Source of the DNA: Ascidia mentula
Lineage: Eukaryota > Chordata > Ascidiacea > Phlebobranchia > Ascidiidae
Assembly: GCA_947561715.1 (NCBI GenBank)
Contig: OX387199.1
Location: 12,653,001-12,717,000, forward strand
Length of the DNA stretch: 64,000 nt
Direction of reading: 5' to 3'
Made by a program: the position numbers and the translations under genes. Shown here piece by piece: positions 52,141-64,000 of this stretch. Every line of letters begins with the position of its first letter. The stretch's first letter is position 1. Under the pieces are notes generated by a model. That model was not told the DNA's origin, did no database searches, and saw only the letters and a list, made by a program, of their open reading frames with translations.

Positions 52141-52943
52141 GTGGAAAACGCTGATACTCCAGTACTGAGTTTGCGGTTGCACAACGTATGTAACCATGCG
52201 ATTTCAGCACTTGTCCATTTTGCAGTATATGACTTTTCGATAAAAAATATTTTTTTTCAGTACAAGCTTTATTATACATTGAAAAACGCTGATACTCCAG
52301 TACTGAGTTTGCGGTTGCACAACGTATGTAACCATGCGATTTCAGCACTTGTCCATTTTGCAGTATACGACTTTTCGGTAAAAAATATTTTTTTTCAGTA
52401 CAAGCTTTATTATACAGTGGAAAACGCTGATACTCCAGTTTTGCGTTTGCGGTTGCACAACGTATGTAACTATGCGCTTTCAGCACTTGTCCATTTTGCA
52501 GTATATGACTTTTCGATAAAAAATACTTTTTTTCAGTACAAGCTTTATTATACAGTGGAAAACGATGATATTCCAGTACTGAGTTTGCGGTTGCACAACG
52601 TATGTAACTATGCGCTTTCAGCACTTGTCCATTTTGCAGTATATGACTTTTCGATAAAAAATATTTTTTTTCAGTACAAGCTTTATTATACAGTGGAAAA
52701 CGCCGATACCCCAGTACTGAGTTTGCGGTTGCACAACGTATGTAACCATGCGATTTCAGCACTTGTCCATTTTGCAGTACACGACTATTCGGTAAAAAAT
52801 ATTTTTTTTCAGTACAAGCTTTGTTATACAGTGGAAAACGCTGATACTCCAGTTTTGCGTTTGCGGTTGCACAACGTATGTAACTATGCGCTTTCAGCAC
52901 TTGTCCATTTTGCAGTATATGACTTTTCGATAAAAAATATTTT
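52141..52943 (+). repeat. 13-monomer higher-order unit, truncated second copy
   Basis: Matches 50348-51150 at 1,793 bp, sharing AAATACTTTTTTTC (50732, 52525), GATGATATTCC (50770, 52563) and GCCGATACC (50909, 52702). It breaks off near 52948 at a monomer with private CAGGACAAGC, after which the CACAAAG dimers of the first copy are absent. The truncation leaves six of the 13 monomers. Confidence 0.82.
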
Positions 52944-54953
52944 TTTTCAGGACAAGCTTTATTATGCAGTGGAAAACGCTGATACTCCAGTACTGAGTTT
53001 GCGGTTGCACAACGTATGTAACTATGCGATTTCAGCACTTGTCCATTTTGCAGTATACGACTTTTCGATAAAAAACATTTTTTTTCAGTACAAGCTTTAT
53101 TATACATTGGAAAACGCTGATACTCCAGTTTTGCGTTTGCGGTTGCACAACGTATGTAACTATGCGCTTTCAGCACTTGTCCATTTTGCAGTATATGACT
53201 TTTCGATAAAAATTTTTTTTTTCAGTACAAGCTTTATTATACAGTGGAAAACGCTGATACTCCAGTACTGAGTTTGCGGTTGCACAACGTATGTAACCAT
53301 GCGATTTCAGCACTTGTCCATTTTGCAGTATATGACTTTTCGATAAAAAATATTTTTTTTCAGTACAAGCTTTATTATACAGTGGAAAACGCTGATACTC
53401 CAGTACTGAGTTTGCGGTTGCACAACGTATGTAACCATGCGATTTCAGCACTTGTCCATTTTGCAGTATACGACTATTCGGTAAAAAATATTTTTTTTCA
53501 GTACAAGCTTTATTATACAGTGGAAAACGCTGATACTCCAGTTTTGCGTTTGCGGTTGCACAACGTATGTAACTATGCGCTTTCAGCACTTGTCCATTTT
53601 GCAGTATATGACTTTTCGATAAAAAATATTTTTTTTCATTACAAGCTTTATTATACAGTGGAAAACGCTGATTCTCTAGTACTGAGTTTGCGGTTGCACA
53701 ACGTATGTAACCATGCGATTTCAGCACTTGTCCATTTTTCAGTATATGACTTTTCGATAAAAAATATTTTTTTTCAGTACAAGCTTTATTATACAGTGGA
53801 AAACGCTGATACTCCAGTAATGAGTTTGCGGTTGCACAACGTATGTAACTATGCGATTTCAGCATTTGTCCATCTTGCAGTATATGACTTTTCGATAAAA
53901 AATATTTTTTTTCATTACAAGCTTTATTATACAGTGGAAAACGCTGGTACTCCAGTATTGCTTTTGCGGTTGCACAACGTATTTAACTATGCGATTTCAG
54001 CACTTGTCCATTTTGCAGTATATGACTTTTCGATAAAAAATATTTTTTTTCAGTACAAGCTTTATTATACAGTGGAAAACGCTGATACTCCAGTATTGCC
54101 TTTGCGGTTGCACAACGTATGTAACTATGCGATTTCAGCACTTGTCCATTTTGCAGTATATGACTTTTCGATAAAAAATATTTTTTTTCAGTACAAGCTT
54201 TATTATACAGTGGAAAACGATGATACTCCAGTATTGCGTTTGCGGTTGCACAACGTATGTAACTATGCGCTTTCAGCACTTGTCCATTTTGCAGTATATG
54301 ACTTTTCGATAAAAAATATTTTTTTTCAGTACAAGCTTTATTATACAGTGGACAACGCTGATACTCCAGTATTGCGTTTGCGGTTGCACAACGTATGTAA
54401 CTATGCGCTTGCAGCACTTGTCCATTTTGCAGTATATGACTTTTCGATAAAAAATATTTTTTTTCAGTACAAGCTTTATTATACAGTGGAAAACGCTGAT
54501 ACTCCAGTACTGAGTTTGCGGTTGCACAACGTATGTAACTATGCGCTTTCAGCACTTGTCCATTTTGCAGTATATGACTTTTCGATAAAAAATATTTTTT
54601 TTCAGTACAAGCTTTATTATACAGTGGAAAACGCTGATACCCCAGTACTGAGTTTGCGGTTGCACAACGTATGTAACCATGCGATTTCAGCACTTGTCCA
54701 TTTTGCAGTATACGACTATTCGGTAAAAAATATTTTTTTTCAGTACAAGCTTTGTTATACAGTGGAAAACGCTGATACTCCAGTACTGAGTTTGCGGTTG
54801 CACAACGTATGTAACTATGCGATTTCAGCACTTGTCCATTTTGCAGTATATGAATTTTCGATAAAAAATATTTTTTTTCAGTACAAGCTTTATTATACAG
54901 TGGAAAACGCTGATACTCCAGTACTGAGTTTGCGGTTGCACAACGTATGTAAC
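52944..54953 (+). repeat. Mixed higher-order segment before the 4,554-bp repeats
   Basis: Fourteen to fifteen monomers that resemble several families. The order at 53670-54640 follows that of 23976-24950, with GATTCTCTAG near 53671, CAGCATTTGTCC near 53862 and GCGCTTGCAGC near 54411 as extra marks. The last is otherwise typical of the 40.7-46.6-kb units. Positions up to about 54640 also match the region before 59330 at an offset of 4,692 bp (34 monomers). A monomer near 54840 with GTATATGAATTT is lacking in the later copy. Confidence 0.65.
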
Positions 54954-57900
54954 CATGCGATTTCAGCACTTGTCCATTTTGAAGTATTCGACTTTTCGGT
55001 AAAAAATATATTTTATTCAGTACAAGCTTTATTATACAGTGGAAAACGCTGATACTCCAGTACTGAGTTTGCGGTTGCACAACGTATGTAACCATGCGAT
55101 TTCTGCACTTGTCCATTTTGCAGTACACGACTTTTCGGTAAAAAATATATTTTATTCAGTACAAGCTTTATTATACAGTGGAAAACGCTGATACCCCAGT
55201 ACTGAGTTTGCGGTTGCACAACGTATGTAACCATGCGATTTCAGCACTTGTCCATTTTGCAGTACACGACTATTCGGTAAAAAATATTTTTTTTCAGTAC
55301 AAGCTTTGTTATACAGTGGAAAATGCTGATACTCCAGTTTTGCGTTTGCGGTTGCACAACGTATGTAACTATGCGCTTTCAGCACTTGTCCATTTTGCAG
55401 TATATGACTTTTCGATAAAAAATATTTTTTTTCAGTACAAGCTTTATTATGCAGTGGAAAACGCTGATACTCCAGTACTGAGTTTGCGGTTGCACAACGT
55501 ATGTAACTATGCGATTTCAGCACTTGTCCATTTTGCAGTATACGACTTCGATAAAAAACATTTTTTTTCAGTACAAGCTTTATTATACATTGGAAAACGC
55601 TGATACTCCAGTTTTGCGTTTGCGGTTGCACAACGTATGTAACTATGCGCTTTCAGCACTTGTCCATTTTGCAGTATATGACTTTTCGATAAAAATTTTT
55701 TTTTTCAGTACAAGCTTTATTATACAGTGGAAAACGCTGATACTCCAGTACTGAGTTTGCGGTTGCACAACGTATGTAACCATGCGATTTCAGCACTTGT
55801 CCATTTTGCAGTATATGACTTTTCGATAAAAAATATTTTTTTTCAGTACAAGCTTTATTATACAGTGGAAAACGCTGATACTCCAGTACTGAGTTTGCGG
55901 TTGCACAACGTATGTAACCATGCGATTTCAGCACTTGTCCATTTTGCAGTATACGACTATTCGGTAAAAAATATTTTTTTTCAGTACAAGCTTTATTATA
56001 CAGTGGAAAAGGCTGATATTCCAGTTTTGCGTTTGCGGTTGCACAACGTATGTAACTATGCGCTTTCAGCACTTGTCCATTTTGCAGTATATGACTTTTC
56101 GATAAAAAATATTTTTTTTCAGTACAAGCTTTATTATACAGTGGAAAACGCTGATACTCCAGTAATGAGTTTGCGGTTGCACAACGTATGTAACTATGCG
56201 ATGTCAGCACTTGTCCATCTTGCAGTATATGACTTTTCGATAAAAAATATTTTTTTTCATTACAAGCTTTATTATACAGTGGAAAACGCTGGTACTCCAG
56301 TATTGCTTTTGCGGTTGCACAACGTATTTAACTATGCGATTTCAGCACTTGTCCATTTTGCAGTATATGACTTTTCGATAAAAAATATTTTTTTTCAGTA
56401 CAAGCTTTATTATACAGTGGAAAACGCTGATACTCCAGTATTGCGTTTGCGGTTGCACAACGTATGTAACTATGCGATTTCAGCACTTGTCCATTTTGCA
56501 GTATATGACTTTTCGATAAAAAATATTTTTTTTCAGTACAAGCTTTATTATACAGTGGACAACGCTGATACTCCAGTATTGCGTTTGCGGTTGCACAACG
56601 TATGTAACTATGCGCTTTCAGCACTTGTCCATTTTGCAGTATATGACTTTTCGATAAAAAATATTTTTTTTCAGTACAAGCTTTATTATACAGTGGAAAA
56701 CGCTGATACCCCAGTACTGAGTTTGCGGTTGCACAACGTATGTAACCATGCGATTTCAGCACTTGTCCATTTTGCAGTATACGACTATTCGGTAAAAAAT
56801 ATTTTTTTTCAGTACAAGCTTTGTTATACAGTGGAAAACGCTGATACTCCAGTTTTGCGTTTGCGGTTGCACAACGTATGTAACTATGCGCTTTCAGCAC
56901 TTGTCCATTTTGCAGTATATGACTTTTCGATAAAAAATATTTTTTTTCAGAACAAGCTTTATTATACAGTGGAAAACGCTGATACTCCAGTACTGAGTTT
57001 GCGGTTGCACAACGTATGTAACTATGCGATTTCAGCACTTGTCCATTTTGCAGTATACGACTTTTCGGTAAAAAATATTTTATTTCAGTACAAGCTTTAT
57101 TATACAGTGGAAAACGCTGGTACTCCAGCATTGCTTTTGCGGTTGCACAACGTATGTAACTATGCGATTTCAGCACTTGTCCATTTTGCAGTATATGACT
57201 TTTCGATAAAAAAAAGTTTTTTTTCTGTACAAGCTTTATTATACAGTGGAAAAGGCTGATACTCCAGTATTGCGTTTGCGGTTGCACAATGTATGTAACT
57301 ATGCGATTTCAGCACTTGTCCATTTTGCAGTATATGACTTTTCGATAAAAAATGTTTTTTTTCAGTACAAGCTTTATTATACAGTGGAAAACGCTGATAC
57401 TCCAGTAATGAGTTTGCGGTTGCACAACGTATGTAACTATGCGATTTCAGCACTTGTCCATCTTGCAGTATATGACTTTTCGATAAAAAATATTTTTTTT
57501 CATTACAAGCTTTATTATACAGTGGAAAACGCTGGTACTCCAGTATTGCTTTTGCGGTTGCACAACGTATGTAACTATGCGATTTCAGCACTTGTCCATT
57601 TTGCAGTATATGACTTTTCGATAAAAAATATTTTTTTTCAGTACAAGCTTTATTACACAGTGGAAAACGCTGATACTCCAGTATTGCGTTTGCGGTTGCA
57701 CAACGTATGTAACTATGCGATTTCAGCACTTGTCCATTTTGCAGTATATGACTTTTCGATAAAAAATATTTTTTTTCAGTACAAGCTTTATTATACAGTG
57801 GAAAACGCTGATACTCCAGTATTGCGTTTGCGGTTGCACAACGTATGTAACTATGCGCTTTCAGCACTTGTCCATTTTGCAGTACATGACTTTTCAATAA

Positions 57901-59507
57901 AAAATATTTTTTTTCAGTACAAGCTTTATTATACAGTGGAAAACGCTGATACTCCAGTATTGCGTTTGCGGTTGCACAACGTATGTAACTATGCGCTTTC
58001 AGCACTTGTCCATTTTGCAGTATATGACTTTTCGATAAAAAATATTTTTTTTCAGTACAAGCTTTATTATACAGTGGAAAACGCTGATACCCCAGTACTG
58101 AGTTTGCGGTTGCACAACGTATGTAACCATGCGATTTCAGCACTTGTCCATTTTGCAGTACACGATTATTCGGTAAAAAATATTTTTTTTCAGTACAAGC
58201 TTTGTTATACAGTGGAAAACGCTGATACTCCAGTTTTGCGTTTGCGGTTGCACAACGTATGTAACTATGCGCTTTCAGCACTTGTCCATTTTGCAGTATA
58301 TGACTTTTCGATAAAAAATATTTTTTTTCAGTACAAGCTTTATTATACAGTGGAAAACGCTGATACTCCAGTACTGAGTTTGCGGTTGCACAACGTATGT
58401 AACTATGTGATTTCAGCACTTGTCCATTTTGCAGTATACGACTTTTCGATAAAAAATATTTTTTTTCAGTACAAGCTTTATTATTCAGTGGAAAACGCTG
58501 ATACTCCAGTTTTGCGTTTGCGGTTGCACAACGTATGTAAATATGCGCTTTCAGCACTTGTCCATTTTGCAGTATATGACTTTTCGATAAAAAATATTTT
58601 TTTTCAGTACAAGCTTTATTATACAGTGGAAAACGCTGATACTCCAGTACTGAGTTTGCGGTTGCACAACGTATGTAACCATGCGATTTCAGCACTTGTC
58701 CATTTTTCAGTATATGACTTTTCGATAAAAAATATTTTTTTTCAGTACAAGCTTTATTATACAGTAGAAAACGCTGATACTCCAGTAATGAGTTTGCGGT
58801 TGCACAACGTATGTAACTATGCGATGTCAGCACTTGTCCATCTTGCAGTATATGACTTTTCGATAAAAAATATTTTTTTTCATTACAAGCTTTATTATAC
58901 AGTGGAAAACGCTGGTACTCCAGTATTGCTTTTGCGGTTGCACAACGTATTTAACTATGCGATTTCAGCACTTGTCCATTTTGCAGTATATGACTTTTCG
59001 ATAAAAAATATTTTTTTTCAGTACAAGCTTTATTATACAGTGGAAAACGCTGATACTCCAGTATTGCGTTTGCGGTTGCACAACGTATGTAACTATGCGA
59101 TTTCAGCACTTGTCCATTTTGCAGTATATGACTTTTCGATAAAAAATATTTTTTTTCAGTACAAGCTTTATTATACAGTGGACAACGCTGATACTCCAGT
59201 ATTGCGTTTGCGGTTGCACAACGTATGTAACTATGCGCTTTCAGCACTTGTCCATTTTGCAGTATATGACTTTTCGATAAAAAATATTTTTTTTCAGTAC
59301 AAGCTTTATTATACAGTGGAAAACGCTGATACCCCAGTACTGAGTTTGCGGTTGCACAACGTATGTAACCATGCGATTTCAGCACTTGTCCATTTTGCAG
59401 TATACGACTATTCGGTAAAAAATATTTTTTTTCAGTACAAGCTTTGTTATACAGTGGAAAACGCTGATACTCCAGTACTGAGTTTGCGGTTGCACAACGT
59501 ATGTAAC
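54954..59507 (+). repeat. 33-monomer higher-order unit (4,554 bp), first copy
   Basis: Repeats at 59508 onward with an offset of exactly 33 x 138 bp. Shared rare marks include GAAGTATTCGAC (54977, 59531), GATTTCTGCAC (55098, 59652), the 2-bp-shortened GACTTCGAT (55544, 60098), GATGTCAGCAC (56209, 60763), CAGAACAAGC (56948, 61502) and ATAAAAAAAAG (57204, 61758). Open frames of 510 codons at 55727-57259 and 60281-61813 translate identically, so the copies are very young. A net length change of zero is unusual among these periods. Confidence 0.9.
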
Positions 59508-62500
59508 CATGCGATTTCAGCACTTGTCCATTTTGAAGTATTCGACTTTTCGGTAAAAAATATATTTTATTCAGTACAAGCTTTATTATACAGTGGAAAA
59601 CGCTGATACTCCAGTACTGAGTTTGCGGTTGCACAACGTATGTAACCATGCGATTTCTGCACTTGTCCATTTTGCAGTACACGACTTTTCGGTAAAAAAT
59701 ATATTTTATTCAGTACAAGCTTTATTATACAGTGGAAAACGCTGATACCCCAGTACTGAGTTTGCGGTTGCACAACGTATGTAACCATGCGATTTCAGCA
59801 CTTGTCCATTTTGCAGTACACGACTATTCGGTAAAAAATATTTTTTTTCAGTACAAGCTTTGTTATACAGTGGAAAATGCTGATACTCCAGTTTTGCGTT
59901 TGCGGTTGCACAACGTATGTAACTATGCGCTTTCAGCACTTGTCCATTTTGCAGTATATGACTTTTCGATAAAAAATATTTTTTTTCAGTACAAGCTTTA
60001 TTATGCAGTGGAAAACGCTGATACTCCAGTACTGAGTTTGCGGTTGCACAACGTATGTAACTATGCGATTTCAGCACTTGTCCATTTTGCAGTATACGAC
60101 TTCGATAAAAAACATTTTTTTTCAGTACAAGCTTTATTATACATTGGAAAACGCTGATACTCCAGTTTTGCGTTTGCGGTTGCACAACGTATGTAACTAT
60201 GCGCTTTCAGCACTTGTCCATTTTGCAGTATATGACTTTTCGATAAAAATTTTTTTTTTCAGTACAAGCTTTATTATACAGTGGAAAACGCTGATACTCC
60301 AGTACTGAGTTTGCGGTTGCACAACGTATGTAACCATGCGATTTCAGCACTTGTCCATTTTGCAGTATATGACTTTTCGATAAAAAATATTTTTTTTCAG
60401 TACAAGCTTTATTATACAGTGGAAAACGCTGATACTCCAGTACTGAGTTTGCGGTTGCACAACGTATGTAACCATGCGATTTCAGCACTTGTCCATTTTG
60501 CAGTATACGACTATTCGGTAAAAAATATTTTTTTTCAGTACAAGCTTTATTATACAGTGGAAAAGGCTGATATTCCAGTTTTGCGTTTGCGGTTGCACAA
60601 CGTATGTAACTATGCGCTTTCAGCACTTGTCCATTTTGCAGTATATGACTTTTCGATAAAAAATATTTTTTTTCAGTACAAGCTTTATTATACAGTGGAA
60701 AACGCTGATACTCCAGTAATGAGTTTGCGGTTGCACAACGTATGTAACTATGCGATGTCAGCACTTGTCCATCTTGCAGTATATGACTTTTCGATAAAAA
60801 ATATTTTTTTTCATTACAAGCTTTATTATACAGTGGAAAACGCTGGTACTCCAGTATTGCTTTTGCGGTTGCACAACGTATTTAACTATGCGATTTCAGC
60901 ACTTGTCCATTTTGCAGTATATGACTTTTCGATAAAAAATATTTTTTTTCAGTACAAGCTTTATTATACAGTGGAAAACGCTGATACTCCAGTATTGCGT
61001 TTGCGGTTGCACAACGTATGTAACTATGCGATTTCAGCACTTGTCCATTTTGCAGTATATGACTTTTCGATAAAAAATATTTTTTTTCAGTACAAGCTTT
61101 ATTATACAGTGGACAACGCTGATACTCCAGTATTGCGTTTGCGGTTGCACAACGTATGTAACTATGCGCTTTCAGCACTTGTCCATTTTGCAGTATATGA
61201 CTTTTCGATAAAAAATATTTTTTTTCAGTACAAGCTTTATTATACAGTGGAAAACGCTGATACCCCAGTACTGAGTTTGCGGTTGCACAACGTATGTAAC
61301 CATGCGATTTCAGCACTTGTCCATTTTGCAGTATACGACTATTCGGTAAAAAATATTTTTTTTCAGTACAAGCTTTGTTATACAGTGGAAAACGCTGATA
61401 CTCCAGTTTTGCGTTTGCGGTTGCACAACGTATGTAACTATGCGCTTTCAGCACTTGTCCATTTTGCAGTATATGACTTTTCGATAAAAAATATTTTTTT
61501 TCAGAACAAGCTTTATTATACAGTGGAAAACGCTGATACTCCAGTACTGAGTTTGCGGTTGCACAACGTATGTAACTATGCGATTTCAGCACTTGTCCAT
61601 TTTGCAGTATACGACTTTTCGGTAAAAAATATTTTATTTCAGTACAAGCTTTATTATACAGTGGAAAACGCTGGTACTCCAGCATTGCTTTTGCGGTTGC
61701 ACAACGTATGTAACTATGCGATTTCAGCACTTGTCCATTTTGCAGTATATGACTTTTCGATAAAAAAAAGTTTTTTTTCTGTACAAGCTTTATTATACAG
61801 TGGAAAAGGCTGATACTCCAGTATTGCGTTTGCGGTTGCACAATGTATGTAACTATGCGATTTCAGCACTTGTCCATTTTGCAGTATATGACTTTTCGAT
61901 AAAAAATGTTTTTTTTCAGTACAAGCTTTATTATACAGTGGAAAACGCTGATACTCCAGTAATGAGTTTGCGGTTGCACAACGTATGTAACTATGCGATT
62001 TCAGCACTTGTCCATCTTGCAGTATATGACTTTTCGATAAAAAATATTTTTTTTCATTACAAGCTTTATTATACAGTGGAAAACGCTGGTACTCCAGTAT
62101 TGCTTTTGCGGTTGCACAACGTATGTAACTATGCGATTTCAGCACTTGTCCATTTTGCAGTATATGACTTTTCGATAAAAAATATTTTTTTTCAGTACAA
62201 GCTTTATTACACAGTGGAAAACGCTGATACTCCAGTATTGCGTTTGCGGTTGCACAACGTATGTAACTATGCGATTTCAGCACTTGTCCATTTTGCAGTA
62301 TATGACTTTTCGATAAAAAATATTTTTTTTCAGTACAAGCTTTATTATACAGTGGAAAACGCTGATACTCCAGTATTGCGTTTGCGGTTGCACAACGTAT
62401 GTAACTATGCGCTTTCAGCACTTGTCCATTTTGCAGTACATGACTTTTCAATAAAAAATATTTTTTTTCAGTACAAGCTTTATTATACAGTGGAAAACGC

Positions 62501-64000
62501 TGATACTCCAGTTTTGCGTTTGCGGTTGCACAACGTATGTAACTATGCGCTTTCAGCACTTGTCCATTTTGCAGTATATGACTTTTCGATAAAAAATATT
62601 TTTTTTCAGTACAAGCTTTATTATACAGTGGAAAACGCTGATACTCCAGTACTGAGTTTGCGGTTGCACAACGTATGTAACTATGTGATTTCAGCACTTG
62701 TCCATTTTGCAGTATACGACTTTTCGATAAAAAATATTTTTTTTCAGTACAAGCTTTATTATTCAGTGGAAAACGCTGATACTCCAGTTTTGCGTTTGCG
62801 GTTGCACAACGTATGTAAATATGCGCTTTCAGCACTTGTCCATTTTGCAGTATATGACTTTTCGATAAAAAATATTTTTTTTCAGTACAAGCTTTATTAT
62901 ACAGTGGAAAACGCTGATACTCCAGTACTGAGTTTGCGGTTGCACAACGTATGTAACCATGCGATTTCAGCACTTGTCCATTTTTCAGTATATGACTTTT
63001 CGATAAAAAATATTTTTTTTCAGTACAAGCTTTATTATACAGTAGAAAACGCTGATACTCCAGTAATGAGTTTGCGGTTGCACAACGTATGTAACTATGC
63101 GATGTCAGCACTTGTCCATCTTGCAGTATATGACTTTTCGATAAAAAATATTTTTTTTCATTACAAGCTTTATTATACAGTGGAAAACGCTGGTACTCCA
63201 GTATTGCTTTTGCGGTTGCACAACGTATTTAACTATGCGATTTCAGCACTTGTCCATTTTGCAGTATATGACTTTTCGATAAAAAATATTTTTTTTCAGT
63301 ACAAGCTTTATTATACAGTGGAAAACGCTGATACTCCAGTATTGCGTTTGCGGTTGCACAACGTATGTAACTATGCGATTTCAGCACTTGTCCATTTTGC
63401 AGTATATGACTTTTCGATAAAAAATATTTTTTTTCAGTACAAGCTTTATTATACAGTGGACAACGCTGATACTCCAGTATTGCGTTTGCGGTTGCACAAC
63501 GTATGTAACTATGCGCTTTCAGCACTTGTCCATTTTGCAGTATATGACTTTTCGATAAAAAATATTTTTTTTCAGTACAAGCTTTATTATACAGTGGAAA
63601 ACGCTGATACCCCAGTACTGAGTTTGCGGTTGCACAACGTATGTAACCATGCGATTTCAGCACTTGTCCATTTTGCAGTATACGACTATTCGGTAAAAAA
63701 TATTTTTTTTCAGTACAAGCTTTGTTATACAGTGGAAAACGCTGATACTCCAGTTTTGCGTTTGCGGTTGCACAACGTATGTAACTATGCGCTTTCAGCA
63801 CTTGTCCATTTTGCAGTATATGACTTTTCGATAAAAAATATTTTTTTTCAGAACAAGCTTTATTATACAGTGGAAAACGCTGATACTCCAGTACTGAGTT
63901 TGCGGTTGCACAACGTATGTAACTATGCGATTTCAGCACTTGTCCATTTTGCAGTATACGACTTTTCGGTAAAAAATATTTTATTTCAGTACACGCTTTA
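59508..64000 (+). repeat. 33-monomer higher-order unit, second copy with two monomers lost
   Basis: Follows the first copy to about 62500. The offset then falls from 4,554 to 4,278 bp, exactly two monomers: the TACCCC / CACGATTATTCGG monomer and its neighbour (58090-58220) are missing. The remainder to 63939 matches 58330 onward and then the 56.7-kb order. The window ends inside a monomer with a private CACGCTTTA near 63992, and the array continues beyond it. Confidence 0.88.

Larger units (their letters stand above)
1..64000 (+). repeat. 138-bp satellite DNA array spanning the whole window
   Basis: Seen directly: the same roughly 138-bp unit recurs head to tail, always in one orientation, with no interruption and no end inside the window. 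From the first monomer start at 82 to the last at 63873 there are 462 units with 35 bp of net small insertions. Monomers fall into recurrent variants that differ at a few fixed sites: ACTGAG, TTGCGT, TTTTGCGT or AATGAG after CCAGT; TAACTATGCG or TAACCATGCG; GCTTTCAGC or GATTTCAGC; GTATATGAC or GTATACGAC. The order of variants defines the higher-order repeats listed below. Family knowledge: such arrays are typical of centromeric and heterochromatic DNA. The centromeric role is inference; subtelomeric or dispersed heterochromatin is also possible. I do not recognise the family name. Confidence 0.98.

Noticed and set aside
1-64000. CRISPR array
   Set aside because: The whole 138-bp unit is repeated with no alternating unique spacers, and no cas-like gene is present.
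1-64000. Transposon, LTR element or other virus-like fossil inside the array
   Set aside because: All bases fall into monomers of the same family; I saw no terminal repeats, target-site duplications or foreign sequence.
1-64000. tRNA, rRNA or 5S-type gene embedded in the repeat unit
   Set aside because: No A-box/B-box pair, cloverleaf-like arms or rRNA-like sequence is visible in the 138-bp unit.

Overview
The whole 64-kb window is one uninterrupted tandem satellite DNA array. The monomer is 138 bp and about 35% GC, as counted on an exact-consensus monomer at 2155-2292. It repeats head to tail in a single orientation from the first base to the last, and the array runs off both ends. Between the first and last visible monomer starts (82 and 63873) lie 63,791 bp. 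That equals 462 monomers plus 35 bp of net small insertions. I see no unique sequence, inverted monomer, transposon insertion, RNA gene or credible protein gene anywhere.

The kind of organism can only be guessed. A long, homogenised, AT-rich satellite with layered higher-order repeats (HORs) points to a eukaryotic centromeric, pericentromeric or other heterochromatic block. CpG is not depleted (5 per monomer against about 4.3 expected from base content). This argues against a heavily CpG-methylated vertebrate germline and leans towards an invertebrate or similar genome. I do not recognise the monomer as a named family.

Layout, with block edges good to roughly one monomer. 1-15545: an 8,980-bp period (65 monomers), with 1-6565 and 8981-15545 almost identical and a 2,212-bp (16-monomer) unit repeated in between. 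12651-28000: overlapping periods of 5,938 and 4,833 bp (43 and 35 monomers). 25400-38850: a period of about 9.1-9.8 kb, shortened in steps by whole-monomer deletions, with an 11-monomer duplication at 32.1-35.1 kb. 37642-40683: an 11-monomer (1,521-bp) tandem pair. 40684-46636: a 16-monomer unit (2,211/2,209 bp) in nearly three copies. 47042-50353: twelve dimers of 276 bp. 49390-52943: a 13-monomer (1,793-bp) unit. 54954-64000: a 33-monomer (4,554-bp) unit whose second copy has lost two monomers.

Because 138 is a multiple of three and one frame on each strand lacks stops, the array produces long open frames on both strands, up to 1,292 codons. Variation among monomers changes residues freely, and stops and frame changes occur, so these are read as by-products of the repeat and not genes. 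What deserves attention is the array architecture: irregular nested HORs, whole-monomer deletions, a conversion-like patch, and motifs fixed in nearly every monomer (an A-run/T-run block, a splice-acceptor-like T-run plus CAG, a GTATGT donor-like site and a short C/EBP-like dyad).
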